The notes under the pieces are model-generated. The model did no database searches and was not told the origin of the DNA. It saw only the letters and a list, made by a program, of their open reading frames with translations. Position numbers and translations under genes: made by a program. Shown here in pieces: positions 1-9,100 of a DNA stretch of 64,000 bases. Source of the stretch: Pleomorphomonas carboxyditropha (GTDB lineage: Bacteria; Pseudomonadota; Alphaproteobacteria; Rhizobiales; Pleomorphomonadaceae); the NCBI RefSeq assembly GCF_002770725.1, contig NZ_NQVN01000005.1:124001-188000 (forward strand), read 5' to 3'. Numbering within the stretch: position 1 is the stretch's first letter; each line of letters opens with the position of its first letter.

Positions 1-935
1 GCGAGAAGGGCGTGGCGATCATCTTCATCACCCACAAGCTCAACGAAATCCGCGGCGTCGCCGACTATGTGACGGTGCTGCGCGACGGCCGGATGGTCGG
101 CACCGTGCCGATCGACGTGGCGACGCCCAAGGTGATCGTCGACATGATGTTCGGCGAGACGACGCTCAAAAGCCGGCCGGCCGACCTCAAGGTGGGCGAG
201 GAAATCCGCCTCAAGGTCACCGGCCTCAAGCGCAAGGACAAGTACGAGGACATCAGCTTCGAGCTCCGGGCCGGCGAAATCCTCGGCATCGCCGGCATGC
301 TCGGCGCCGGCCGCAGCGAGCTGTTGCGCGGCATCTTCGGCGCCGACGCCATCGACGGCGGCGCCATCGTGCTCAACGGCACCGAGGTGCGGCGGCCGAC
401 GGTGGCCCGCATGAAGACTCTCGGCCTAGCCATGACCATGGAGAACCGCAAGGAGGAGGGGCTCATCCAGATCATGTCGATCGAGGACAACCTCTGCCTC
501 GCCAGCCTCGACGAGGTGGGGCAGCGGGGCTTCCTCAGCCACTTCCTGCAGGCGCCGGTGGCCGAGAAATGGATCGGGCGGTTGCAGATCAAGGTGTCGG
601 ACGCCTTGCAGGAGGTGCAGTCGCTGTCGGGCGGCAACCAGCAGAAGGTGGTCGTCGGCAACTGGCTCAACACCGACCCCAAGGTGGTGTTCTTCGACGA
701 GCCGACGCGCGGCATCGACATCGTCGCCAAGCAGCAGATCTTCCAGATCATGTGGGATCTATCGCGCCGCGGCCTCAGCGTCGTCTTCGTGTCCTCCGAG
801 CTCGAGGAACTGCTCGAGGTCTGCCACCGCATCCTGATCATGGAGGCCGGACGCTTCATCGGCGAGGTCCGGGAGCCGGAGAACACGCCGATCGAGTCGC
901 TATACGCCATGTGCATGGGGGAAACGGCGAAATGA
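1..935 (+). CDS. Sugar ABC transporter ATP-binding protein (RbsA/MglA type), 5'-truncated
   Basis: The gene enters from the left edge: the frame is open from base 3, so only about the last 310 residues of a usual ~500 are present. The visible part starts at the end of the first nucleotide-binding domain (ITHKLNEI switch region) and then has a full second one: a degenerate Walker A (GMLGAGRSE) typical of the second half of RbsA/MglA proteins, the signature SLSGGNQQK and a Walker B with FFDEPTRGID. It would power uptake of a mono- or pentose sugar at the inner membrane. The stop overlaps the permease start (ATGA at 932-935), so the two are translationally coupled. The substrate-binding protein must lie to the left. 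Confidence 0.95.
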   Translation, partial: EKGVAIIFITHKLNEIRGVADYVTVLRDGRMVGTVPIDVATPKVIVDMMFGETTLKSRPADLKVGEEIRLKVTGLKRKDKYEDISFELRAGEILGIAGMLGAGRSELLRGIFGADAIDGGAIVLNGTEVRRPTVARMKTLGLAMTMENRKEEGLIQIMSIEDNLCLASLDEVGQRGFLSHFLQAPVAEKWIGRLQIKVSDALQEVQSLSGGNQQKVVVGNWLNTDPKVVFFDEPTRGIDIVAKQQIFQIMWDLSRRGLSVVFVSSELEELLEVCHRILIMEAGRFIGEVREPENTPIESLYAMCMGETAK

Positions 936-1960
936 CCACCACCGATACCACCGGCCGCGCCAAGGACAAGGCCGCCCTCCGGGCGCCGATCGCGCGCCGG
1001 CCCTTCTTCAAGCTGTCCGACTTCGTTCTCGAAGCCATCCTGCTGGCCATCATCGTGCTGCTCGCCTTCACCGCGCCCGGCTTCGCCTCCTGGGACAACG
1101 CGATGAACATCCTGCGCAACGCGGCGATGACCGGCATCATCGCCTTCGGCATGACCTTCGTGCTGATCCTCGGCGAGATCGACATCTCCGTCGGCTCGGG
1201 CCTCGCTTTCTTCGGCTGCCTGCTGGCCGTGGTCACCGACAGCATGACCGCCACCGGCTGGTCGGCCGAGATCGGCGTCGGCGCCGGCGTCGTGCTCTGC
1301 CTCGGCATCGCCATCCTGGCCGGCATGTTCACCGGCTGGGTGCGCCACGCCCTCGCCGTGCCGACCTTCATCACCACGCTGGCCTGGATGGCCGCCTTCC
1401 GTGGCGGCGCCTATCTCCTGACCGGCAGCTTTCCGGTGACGCCCTATCCGGAATGGTTCTTCTTCTTCGGTTCGGGCGCCATCTTGGGCATCCCCTTCCA
1501 GGCCTTCGTCTTCCTCTTGGTGTTCGTCGTCACCTGGTTCATCTCCCGCTATACGGTGTTCGGCAAGTCGGCCTATGCGGTGGGCGGCAACGCCGAGTCG
1601 GCGCGGCTCTCCGGCATCAACGTGCTGGGCGTCCGCATGGCGGTGATGGCGATGATCGGCGTCTTCACCGTGCTCTCCGCCATCATGGTGTCGAGCCAGA
1701 TCCAGGCCGGCAATCCGACGGTGGGCGTCACCTGGGAATTCACGGTGATCACCGCCTGCGTCATCGGCGGCGTCAGCCTGATGGGCGGCAAGGGCCGCGT
1801 CTGGGGCACCTTCGTCGGCGTGCTGTTCCTGTCGATCATGCTGAACGGCATGACGCTGCTCAACATCGACGAGTACTGGCAGTACGTCGCCCGCGCCATC
1901 CTGATCCTCGGCGCCGTGCTGATCTACCAGGTACAGGCCATGAATGCCCGGCGCGGCTGA
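932..1960 (+). CDS. Sugar ABC transporter permease (RbsC type)
   Basis: A 342-residue inner-membrane permease of the BPD_transp_2 family. It has a charged, soluble N-terminus of about 25 residues, then 8-10 hydrophobic segments, and the EIDISVGS motif that corresponds to the GIDLSVGS motif of ribose and xylose permeases. The ATG overlaps the stop of the ATPase gene. The downstream isomerase and kinase genes suggest an aldose as substrate. After it comes an 81-base spacer with no gene before the SIS protein. Confidence 0.95.
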   Translation: MTTTDTTGRAKDKAALRAPIARRPFFKLSDFVLEAILLAIIVLLAFTAPGFASWDNAMNILRNAAMTGIIAFGMTFVLILGEIDISVGSGLAFFGCLLAVVTDSMTATGWSAEIGVGAGVVLCLGIAILAGMFTGWVRHALAVPTFITTLAWMAAFRGGAYLLTGSFPVTPYPEWFFFFGSGAILGIPFQAFVFLLVFVVTWFISRYTVFGKSAYAVGGNAESARLSGINVLGVRMAVMAMIGVFTVLSAIMVSSQIQAGNPTVGVTWEFTVITACVIGGVSLMGGKGRVWGTFVGVLFLSIMLNGMTLLNIDEYWQYVARAILILGAVLIYQVQAMNARRG

Positions 1961-2041
1961 TCCCGCCGGCAGCGGGCACGGCGCGAGCCCCTTTCCTCCG
2001 CTCCGCCGTGCCGCTCCCCCGAACTCCATCGGAGAAAGATC

Positions 2042-2614
2042 GTGCAACCTTATGAAAACGTGTTCCGCGATACCTCGCACCTGGTGGTCGAGGAGCTGTC
2101 CCGGACGCTCGAGCGCATCGACCCTGCCCAGGTGCAAGCCTTCGTCGACGCCCTGCTCGCCGCCGACAAGGTATTCGTGGTGGGCGTCGGCCGCGTGCTG
2201 CTGGCGCTGCAGGCGATGACCAAGCGCTTCGCCCACCTCGGCATCGCCATCACCTATGTCGGCGCCATCACCGAGCCGGCCATCACGCCGAAGGACTTGC
2301 TTGTCGTCGGCTCGGGCAGCGGCTCGTCGCTGTTCCCGCTGGCCATCGCCCGCAAGGCCAAGGCGATCGGCGCCAAGGTGGTGCACATCGGCTCCAACCC
2401 GCAGTCCGACATGAAGGACGTCGCCGACTTCATGGTGCGCATTCCCGTCCGCACCAAGCTCTATCTCGACGACGAGATCGACTCCCGCCAGCCGATGACC
2501 TCGCTGTTCGAGCAGTCGCTGCTCATCTTCGGCGACATCGTCGCCAAGATGATCATCGACGAGCGCCAGCTCGACCTGAAGGGGCTGTGGCAACACCACG
2601 CCAATCTCGAATGA
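2042..2614 (+). CDS. SIS-domain sugar isomerase, 6-phospho-3-hexuloisomerase-like
   Basis: A 190-residue single SIS (sugar isomerase) domain. The size and the phosphosugar loop GSGSGSS (around residues 97-103) followed by AKAIGAKVVHIGSNPQS resemble 6-phospho-3-hexuloisomerase (HxlB) and arabinose-5-phosphate isomerases without CBS domains. It starts at GTG with GGAG at 2031-2034 upstream; no ATG is better placed. In this operon it probably interconverts a ketose phosphate made by the PfkB kinase or the epimerase, but the actual reaction cannot be read from the sequence. No 3-hexulose-6-phosphate synthase is present, so a ribulose-monophosphate role is unlikely. Confidence 0.85.
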   Translation: MQPYENVFRDTSHLVVEELSRTLERIDPAQVQAFVDALLAADKVFVVGVGRVLLALQAMTKRFAHLGIAITYVGAITEPAITPKDLLVVGSGSGSSLFPLAIARKAKAIGAKVVHIGSNPQSDMKDVADFMVRIPVRTKLYLDDEIDSRQPMTSLFEQSLLIFGDIVAKMIIDERQLDLKGLWQHHANLE

Positions 2615-3672
2615 CGACGCTGACCAAACGCGAGCTGCTGGCACGCGTCGGCAGCGTGCAGCAGGTGGCTTCGGTCCGGCCGATCACCTTCCGCGAGGGG
2701 CGGGCCGACGGCCTCACCGCCTATGCGGTCAGGAACGGGCCGCTGGCCTTCGACGTGCTCGCCGACAAGGGCCTCGACATCGGCAGCTTCAGCTATCGCG
2801 GCGTCGGCTTCGACTTCCTGGCGAAGCCCGGGCTGATCGGCCGTACCGCCTATGACACCCATGGCGCCGAGGCGCTGCGCTCGATCATGGGCGGGCTGAT
2901 GTTCACCTCGGGCTACGAGAACATCTGCGCGCCCTGCACCATCGACGGCAAGGACTATCCGATGCACGGCCGCATCCGCACGACGCCGGCCGAGCACCGT
3001 TCGGCCGACGCCTTCTGGGAGGACGATGCTTATGTGCTGCGCCTCTCCGGCGAGATGCGCGAGGCCGAGCTGTTCGGCGAGAACCTGGTGCTCAGGCGCT
3101 CGATCGAGACGCGGCTCGGGACGCGGGCGGTGCGCATCGTCGACGAGGTCGAGAACGAGGCGTTCCGGCCGGAGCCGCTGATGCTGCTCTACCATTTCAA
3201 CGTCGGCCATCCGCTGCTGTCGGAGGCGGCGCGCGTCGTGCTGCCGGCGCTGGCCACGCAGCCGCGCGACGAGGTCAGCCGGCCGCAGGTCGACGGCTGG
3301 GCGACGATGGCGCCGCCCCGGGCGAACGAACCGGAATACGTCTTCCTGCACGAGTTGGCCGCCGACGAAGCCGGCAACACCTTTGCCGCCATCGTCAACC
3401 CGGAGCTGAAGCTCGGCGTGCGCCTCGGCTTCAACCGCGAGGTTCTGCCCTACTTCATGCAGTGGAAGTCGACGGCGGCCGGCGATTACGTGATCGGCCT
3501 CGAGCCGGCCAATGCGTCGGTCTACGGCAAGCCGCACCACGTCGCCGCCGGCGACCAGCATCTGCTGGCGCCGGGAGCCAGAGAAATCTTCGAGCTCACC
3601 ATCACCGTCCTCGACGGCGACGAGGAGCTCGACCGCGTCCAGGAAGAAGCCGATCGGCTGTCGCGCCGATGA
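2611..3672 (+). CDS. DUF4432 family protein, aldose-1-epimerase-like
   Basis: A 353-residue protein resembling the DUF4432 branch of the galactose-mutarotase superfamily: DVLADKGLDIGSFSYRG near residue 50, the MLLYHFNVGHPLL strand around 195 and a C-terminal EPANASVYGKPH region near 300. Related proteins are beta-sandwich mutarotases. Its place inside a sugar operon suggests that it equilibrates anomers of the imported aldose or of a pathway ketose. The ATG overlaps the preceding stop (ATGA at 2611-2614), which fixes the start. The specific substrate is unknown. Confidence 0.85.
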   Translation: MTTLTKRELLARVGSVQQVASVRPITFREGRADGLTAYAVRNGPLAFDVLADKGLDIGSFSYRGVGFDFLAKPGLIGRTAYDTHGAEALRSIMGGLMFTSGYENICAPCTIDGKDYPMHGRIRTTPAEHRSADAFWEDDAYVLRLSGEMREAELFGENLVLRRSIETRLGTRAVRIVDEVENEAFRPEPLMLLYHFNVGHPLLSEAARVVLPALATQPRDEVSRPQVDGWATMAPPRANEPEYVFLHELAADEAGNTFAAIVNPELKLGVRLGFNREVLPYFMQWKSTAAGDYVIGLEPANASVYGKPHHVAAGDQHLLAPGAREIFELTITVLDGDEELDRVQEEADRLSRR

Positions 3673-3687
3673 ACCGGAGGAAACCCG

Positions 3688-4368
3688 ATGAAAAGATCCG
3701 AAATCAATGGCGCCATCAAGCGCATGGAGAAGATGCTCGGCGACTACAGGTTCGCGCTGCCGCCCTTCCTGCACTGGACGCCCGAGGACTGGAAGACGGC
3801 CGGACACGAGTATGACGAGATCCGCGACAACATGCTCGGCTGGGACGTCACCGACTACGGCATGGGCAAGTATGCCGAGCTCGGCATCGCGCTGATCACG
3901 CTGCGCAACGGCAACGTCAAGAACAAGAAATACACCAAGACCTATGCCGAGAAGGTCATCATGATCGAGGAAGGCCAGGTGTCGCCGATGCACTTCCACT
4001 GGTCGAAGATGGAAGACATCATCAATCGCGGCGGCGGCAACCTGATCTTCCGCCTGTACAACGCCACCAAGGACGGCGCCATGGCCGATACCGACGTGGA
4101 GATCAACCGCGACGGCCGCCGCTACACGGTGAAGGCCGGGGAGGACATCGTCGTCGCGCCGGGCGAAAGCCTGACTTTCTATCCCTATTATTATCACGAA
4201 TTCGTGGTGCAGCCGGGCACCGGCTCGGTGCTGATCGGCGAAGTGTCGATGTGCAACGACGACAACACCGACAACCGCTTCCTCGAACAGTATCCGCGCT
4301 TCCCGAAGATCGAGGAAGACGAGCCGCCCTATCGGCTGCTCTGCACCGAATATCCCAAGGCCGCCTAA
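3688..4368 (+). CDS. D-lyxose (D-lyxose/D-mannose) ketol-isomerase family protein
   Basis: A 226-residue cupin-fold isomerase of the D-lyxose isomerase family (PF07385), about the family length. The expected metal ligands are in place: His102 and His104 in SPMHFHWSKMED, Glu109, and His170 in YYYHEF, the same His-x-His...Glu...His pattern as in known members. The family converts D-lyxose to D-xylulose and often D-mannose to D-fructose. A strong Shine-Dalgarno (CGGAGG at 3675-3680) sits seven bases before the ATG. With a kinase and an RPE-type epimerase downstream, a route aldose to ketose to ketose phosphate to pentose phosphate pathway is the simplest reading. The true substrate is inferred. 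Confidence 0.88.
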   Translation: MKRSEINGAIKRMEKMLGDYRFALPPFLHWTPEDWKTAGHEYDEIRDNMLGWDVTDYGMGKYAELGIALITLRNGNVKNKKYTKTYAEKVIMIEEGQVSPMHFHWSKMEDIINRGGGNLIFRLYNATKDGAMADTDVEINRDGRRYTVKAGEDIVVAPGESLTFYPYYYHEFVVQPGTGSVLIGEVSMCNDDNTDNRFLEQYPRFPKIEEDEPPYRLLCTEYPKAA

Positions 4369-4427
4369 GGCGGCAGCGTGCCGCCGGTGCGATGCGGGAA
4401 AACGTTCGTCCGGCAACACGCCGGACG
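4360..4427 (+). other. Two intra-operon stem-loops between isomerase and kinase genes
   Basis: The first stem pairs GCCGCC (4360-4365) with GGCGGC (4369-4374) and carries the stop codon of the isomerase gene in its loop. The second pairs CGTCCGGC (4407-4414) with GCCGGACG (4420-4427) around a five-base loop. There is no T-run after either, so they look like mRNA-processing or stability elements inside the operon rather than terminators. Confidence 0.5.
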
Positions 4428-4449
4428 GACGACCGGAGGAGTTTGACGC

Positions 4450-5391
4450 GTGGATCTTCTTTCAATCGGCGAAATGGTCATCGACTTCCTTCCCGGCCCC
4501 GAGCCGGGCAGCTATCTGCGCAACGCCGGCGGCGCGCCGGCCAACGTCGCCATCGCCGCGACGCGCAGCGGGCTGACGGCCGCCTTTCTCGGCAAGCTGG
4601 GCAACGACGATTTCGGCCGCTTCCTGGCGGCGACGCTCGAGGAGAACGGCGTCGAGGTGGTGCTGAAGGAGCCGACCGACGAGGCGGTGACGACGATGAC
4701 CTTCGTCACGCTCGGCGCGGACGGCGAACGCAGCTTCACTTTCGTCCGCAAGCCAGGCGCCGACATGCTGCTCGCGCCAGCCGACATTCGGCCGGAGGTG
4801 GTCGGGGCATCGACGATCGTCCACATCGGCTCCTGCTCGCTGTCGGGCTCGCCGTGCGCCGAGGCGACGCTCGCGGCGCTGCGGCTCGCCCGGGCGCAGG
4901 GCAAGCTCGTCTCCTTCGACGTCAACTACCGGGCGCCGCTCTGGGCACGCCAGAGTGACGCCGCCGCCAGGATTGCCGAGGCGCTGCCGTTTGTCGACCT
5001 GCTCAAGGTGTCCGAGGAGGAGGTGCATCTGGTTGGTGGAACCGCGGGCCTTGCCGGCTGCCTGAAGGCGCACGGCATCGCCGTCGCCGTCGAAACGCTG
5101 GGCGCGCGCGGCGCCCGATGCCACTTCGCCGGCGAAACCATCCATGTACCGGCGCCGCCGGCCGTGGCCATCGACGCGACCGGTGCCGGCGACGCTTTCT
5201 GGGGCGCGCTCCTCTCGCATCTCATCACGGCCGGTGTCCGGCGCGTTGGCGATCTCTCCCTCGGCGCGCTGCGCGACGCGGCCACCTATGGCGCCGCCGC
5301 CGGCTCGCTCTGCGTGCGGCGAAAGGGCGCAATTCCCGCCCTGCCGACGCGGGCCGAAATCCTTACCCTTCTCAACAAGGAAGTTGCCTGA
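4450..5391 (+). CDS. PfkB-family carbohydrate kinase (ketose kinase)
   Basis: A 313-residue ribokinase/fructokinase-family enzyme. It has the sugar-binding GGAPANVA block at residues 27-34 and the ATP/catalytic signature IDATGAGDAFWG with catalytic Asp248. The start is GTG with GGAGGAG (4435-4441) eight bases upstream. In context it should phosphorylate the ketose produced by the lyxose-type isomerase. The stop TGA (5389-5391) overlaps the next ATG, which couples it to the epimerase. Fructokinase or 2-keto-3-deoxygluconate kinase would look similar; the operon makes a xylulose- or hexulose-type ketose more likely. Confidence 0.9.
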   Translation: MDLLSIGEMVIDFLPGPEPGSYLRNAGGAPANVAIAATRSGLTAAFLGKLGNDDFGRFLAATLEENGVEVVLKEPTDEAVTTMTFVTLGADGERSFTFVRKPGADMLLAPADIRPEVVGASTIVHIGSCSLSGSPCAEATLAALRLARAQGKLVSFDVNYRAPLWARQSDAAARIAEALPFVDLLKVSEEEVHLVGGTAGLAGCLKAHGIAVAVETLGARGARCHFAGETIHVPAPPAVAIDATGAGDAFWGALLSHLITAGVRRVGDLSLGALRDAATYGAAAGSLCVRRKGAIPALPTRAEILTLLNKEVA

Positions 5392-6089
5392 TGAGCTTTT
5401 CCTGGCGCAAGTCCTGCATCGTCGCCCCGTCGCTGATCTGCCTCGACCTCTGTAACCTGCAAGCCCAAGTCGAGGCCTGCGAGGCGGCGGGCATCGAGGT
5501 TCTGCATGTCGACATCATCGACGGCCATTTCAGCCCCAGCCTGCCGCTCGGCCTCGAAACCGTCCGCCGCCTGCGCCAGCTCACCAGGCTGAAATTCGAC
5601 GTCCATCTGATGGCGACCGACAACGACTATTTCGTCGACGAGCTGATCGACATCGGCGTCGAGCAACTGGTCTTCCACCTCGAAACGGAGCGGCACGTCG
5701 ACAACCAGCTCAACCGCATCCGCGCCAAGGGCGTGCGGGCCGGCGTGGCGCTGAAGCCGTCGACGCCGGTCGGTCTGCTCGACTGCGTCGTCGAGAAGTG
5801 CGATGCCGTCCTGCTGATGCTGATCAACCCTGGCTATGCCTGGAACAAGGGCGAGAAGCAGGTCGCCTTCGCCGACCGCAAGATCCGCGAGCTGCGCGCC
5901 TTGATCGACGCCCGCGGCTCGGACACGGCGATCAGCATCGACGGACGCGTCTCGACCCAGAACATCGCCGACTACGGCGCCGGTCTCGTCGACATCTTCG
6001 TTGGTGGCACCACCTGCATCTCGCGCGACGACATCGCCGGCAGCGTCGGCAAGCTCAACGCTCTGCGCGAAACCTTCTCTCCGATCTGA
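5391..6089 (+). CDS. Ribulose-phosphate 3-epimerase family protein (AlsE-like)
   Basis: A 232-residue TIM-barrel epimerase. All four metal/catalytic positions of the RPE family can be placed: His39 and Asp41 (LHVDIIDGHF), His72 (FDVHLM) and Asp184 (SIDGRVS). The loops differ from canonical Rpe (LINPGYAWNK instead of VNPGFGGQ, and VGGTTCI near the C-terminus), which is closer to D-allulose-6-phosphate 3-epimerases. It would epimerise C3 of the ketose phosphate and feed the pentose phosphate pathway or glycolysis. It is the last gene of the operon; 26 bases separate it from the convergent efflux operon. Confidence 0.88.
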   Translation: MSFSWRKSCIVAPSLICLDLCNLQAQVEACEAAGIEVLHVDIIDGHFSPSLPLGLETVRRLRQLTRLKFDVHLMATDNDYFVDELIDIGVEQLVFHLETERHVDNQLNRIRAKGVRAGVALKPSTPVGLLDCVVEKCDAVLLMLINPGYAWNKGEKQVAFADRKIRELRALIDARGSDTAISIDGRVSTQNIADYGAGLVDIFVGGTTCISRDDIAGSVGKLNALRETFSPI

Positions 6090-6115
6090 GGGCCACGATT
6101 TCCGGGAAGCGATAT

Positions 6116-9100
6116 CTAGGTTATCGGATTTTCCGCCGGTGGCCCGGCCTTCTCCTCGCGGATGCGGAACCAGGTGACGTAGAGCGCCGGCAGGAAGATC
6201 AGCGTCAGGGCGGTGCCGACGAGGATGCCGCCGATCATGGCGAAGGCCATCGGTTGCCAGAACACCTCGCTGGCGATCGGGATGAGGCCCAGGCTGGCCG
6301 CCAGCGCCGTCAGCACGATCGGCCGGAAGCGGTGGTCGGTCGCCTCGATCACCGCGTTCCAGGCCGGCACGCCCTCCGCCCGCAGCCGTTCGATCTGGTC
6401 GACCAGGATCACCGAGTTGCGGATGAGGATGCCGATCAGCGCCAGCACGCCGAGGATGGCGACGAAGCCGAGCGGTGCGCCGGTGGGCAGCAGCGCCGCC
6501 ACCACGCCGATCAGCGCCAGCGGCGCCACCGCCACCACCAATATGAGGCGGCTGAAGCTCTGGAGCTGGATCATCAGCACGGTGAGCATGACGAATATCA
6601 TCAGCGGCACGACGGCGACGATCGGCGCCATCGCCTTCTGCGATTCCTCGGCCGAGCCGGCGGTCGTCACCTTGTAGCCGGCCGGCAGGGTGGCGGCGAA
6701 GTCGTCGATCGCCGGCTTGAGCTGCTTGACGATGGTGTCGGCCTGCGTCGCGTCGGCGCGGGCCGCCTTGACGGTGACGGTCGGCAGGCGGTTGCGGCTC
6801 CACACCACCGGCTGTTCCATCTCGTAGCGCAGGTTGGCGACGGCGGCGAGCGGCACGCTCGACCCGGTCTGGCTCGCAAGCTGGAGGTTTTTCAGCGTCT
6901 CGATGGAGTTGCGCTCTTCCGAGACGGCGCGGCCGATGACGTCGATCTGGTAGATGTCGTCGCGGATCTTGGTGACGGTGGCGCCGCCGATGATGCCGTA
7001 GAGCGCGTTGGAGATATCCTGCGAGGAGACGCCGAGCAGGCGCGCCTTGTCCTGCATGACGTCGACCTTGACGACGCGTCCGGGCTCGCCCCAGTCGGTG
7101 ACGATATTGTCGACGTGGGCGTTGGTGGCGACGACGGCGGCGAGCCGGCCGGCGGCGTCGCGCACGCCCTCGATATCCGGGCCGGACAGGCGGTAGGCGA
7201 CCGGCCGGCCGACCGGCGGTCCGATCTCCAGGAGGCGGACGAAGCTGTCGACGCCGGGGAAGGTGCGGCGGAGATAGTCGGAGAATTCCGCCTTGAGGCG
7301 GTCGCGCGTCTCCTCGTCGCGGGTGACGACGACGATCTGGCCGAAATAGGGGGCGGCCGGCTCCTGGTCGAAGGTGAGCAGGAAGCGCACGGCGCCCCGG
7401 CCGACATAGGACGACCAGTGGTCGACGCCGTCGTTGCCCGCCAGCATGTCCTTTTCGAAGCGGGCGATCACCCGGCCGGTTTCCTCGATGGCGGCGTTCT
7501 GGGGCAGCGTGAAGTCGACGATCAGCTCGGAGCGGTCGCTGTCGGGAAAGAACTGCTGCTGGACGTGGGTGAGGCCGTAGAGCGAGGCGCCGAAGGCGAA
7601 GAGCGTCAGGCCGATGACGATGAAGCGGTGGCGCAGGCCGGCGACCAGAAGGCGCTCGAAGCCGCGGGCGAAGCGGGTTTTCTCCGTCTTCTGGTGCTTC
7701 AGCTTCGCCGGCAGCACGGTGACGCCGATCAGCGGCGTGAACACCACGGCGACGATCCAGGAGATGACCAGCGACACGGCGATGACGACGAACATGGTGA
7801 AGGTGAATTCGCCCGCCATCGACGAGTTGAGGCCGACCGGAATGAAGCCGGCCACCGTCACCAGCGTTCCCGTCAGCATCGGGAAGGCGGTGGAGGTGTA
7901 GACGGCGGTCGCCGCCTTCCTGAGCGAATCGCCCTTTTCGAGGCGGGCGATCATCATCTCGACGGCGATCATGGCGTCGTCGACCAGCAGGCCGAGGGCG
8001 ATGATCAGCGCGCCGAGCGACACCCGCTGCAGCGAGATGGCCGATGTCTCCATCACCATGAAGGTGATGGCGAGCACCAGCGGAATGGACAATGCCACCA
8101 CCACGCCGGCCCTGAGGCCAAGGCTGACGAAGCTGACCAGCAGGACGATGGCGATGGCCTCGAACAGCGCCTGCGTAAAGCCGGAGACCGCCTTCTCCAC
8201 CAGCGCCGGCTGGTCGGCGACCTGGTGCACGGCGATGCCGATCGGCAGCTCCGCCTCGATCCCCACCATCTCGGCCCGGAGCGCCTCGCCGAACTTCAGG
8301 AGGTTGGCGCCGGCCTTCATGCCGATGGCGATGGCCACCGCCGGCTCGCCATTGTAGCGGAACAGCTCGGTCGGCGGGTCGGCGTAGCCGCGGCTGATCT
8401 TCGCCACGTCGGACAGGCGGAAGAACCGGCCGTTGACGCGGAGATTGACCGCCTCGAGGCTCTTTTCCGAGCGGAATTCGCCGGTGACCCGCACCGACAC
8501 CCGCTCGGAGCCCGTCTCGATGGTGCCCGACGGATTGACGGCGTTCTGCTCGGCGAGCGTCGTCAGCACCGCCTTTTCGTCGAGGCCGTAGGCGGCGAGC
8601 TGGCGCGGCGAGAACTCGAGATAGATCACCTCGTCCTCGGCGCCGATGATCTCCACCTTGCCGACGTTGTCGACCGAAAGGATGCGGGTGCGGATGTCCT
8701 CGGCATAGTCGCGCAACTGGCGCGGCGTGAAGCCGTCGGCGGTCAGCGCGTAGATGTTGCCGTAGACGTCGCCGAAGTCGTCGTTGAAGAACGGGCCGAC
8801 GACGCCGTCCGGCAGCTCGCCGCGGATGTCGGAGATCAGGTTGCGCACCCGCACCCAAGTGCCGTCGACATCGGCCGCCCTGGTGTCGTTGCGCAGGTTG
8901 ACGAACACGGTGGTGACGCCCGGCCGCGTCAGGTTGCGCGTGAAGTCGAGGTTCGGCAGCTCCTGCAGCTTCTTCTCGATGCGGTCGGTGACCTGCCGGG
9001 TCATCTCGGGGACCGAGGCGCCCGGCCAGTAGGCCTGCACCACCATGGTCTTGATGGTGAAGGAGGGATCTTCCTCGCGGCCGAGATTGACGTAGGAGAA

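Noticed and set aside
65-2644. 859-codon minus-strand open frame opposite the sugar transport and SIS genes
   Set aside because: Low-complexity His/Asp/Gly/Arg-rich translation, typical of the antisense frame of high-GC genes; the plus-strand genes have intact family motifs.
2042-6089. Ribulose monophosphate (formaldehyde) pathway
   Set aside because: The RPE-type protein keeps RPE metal ligands rather than HxlA features, and a lyxose-type isomerase and ketose kinase would have no role there.
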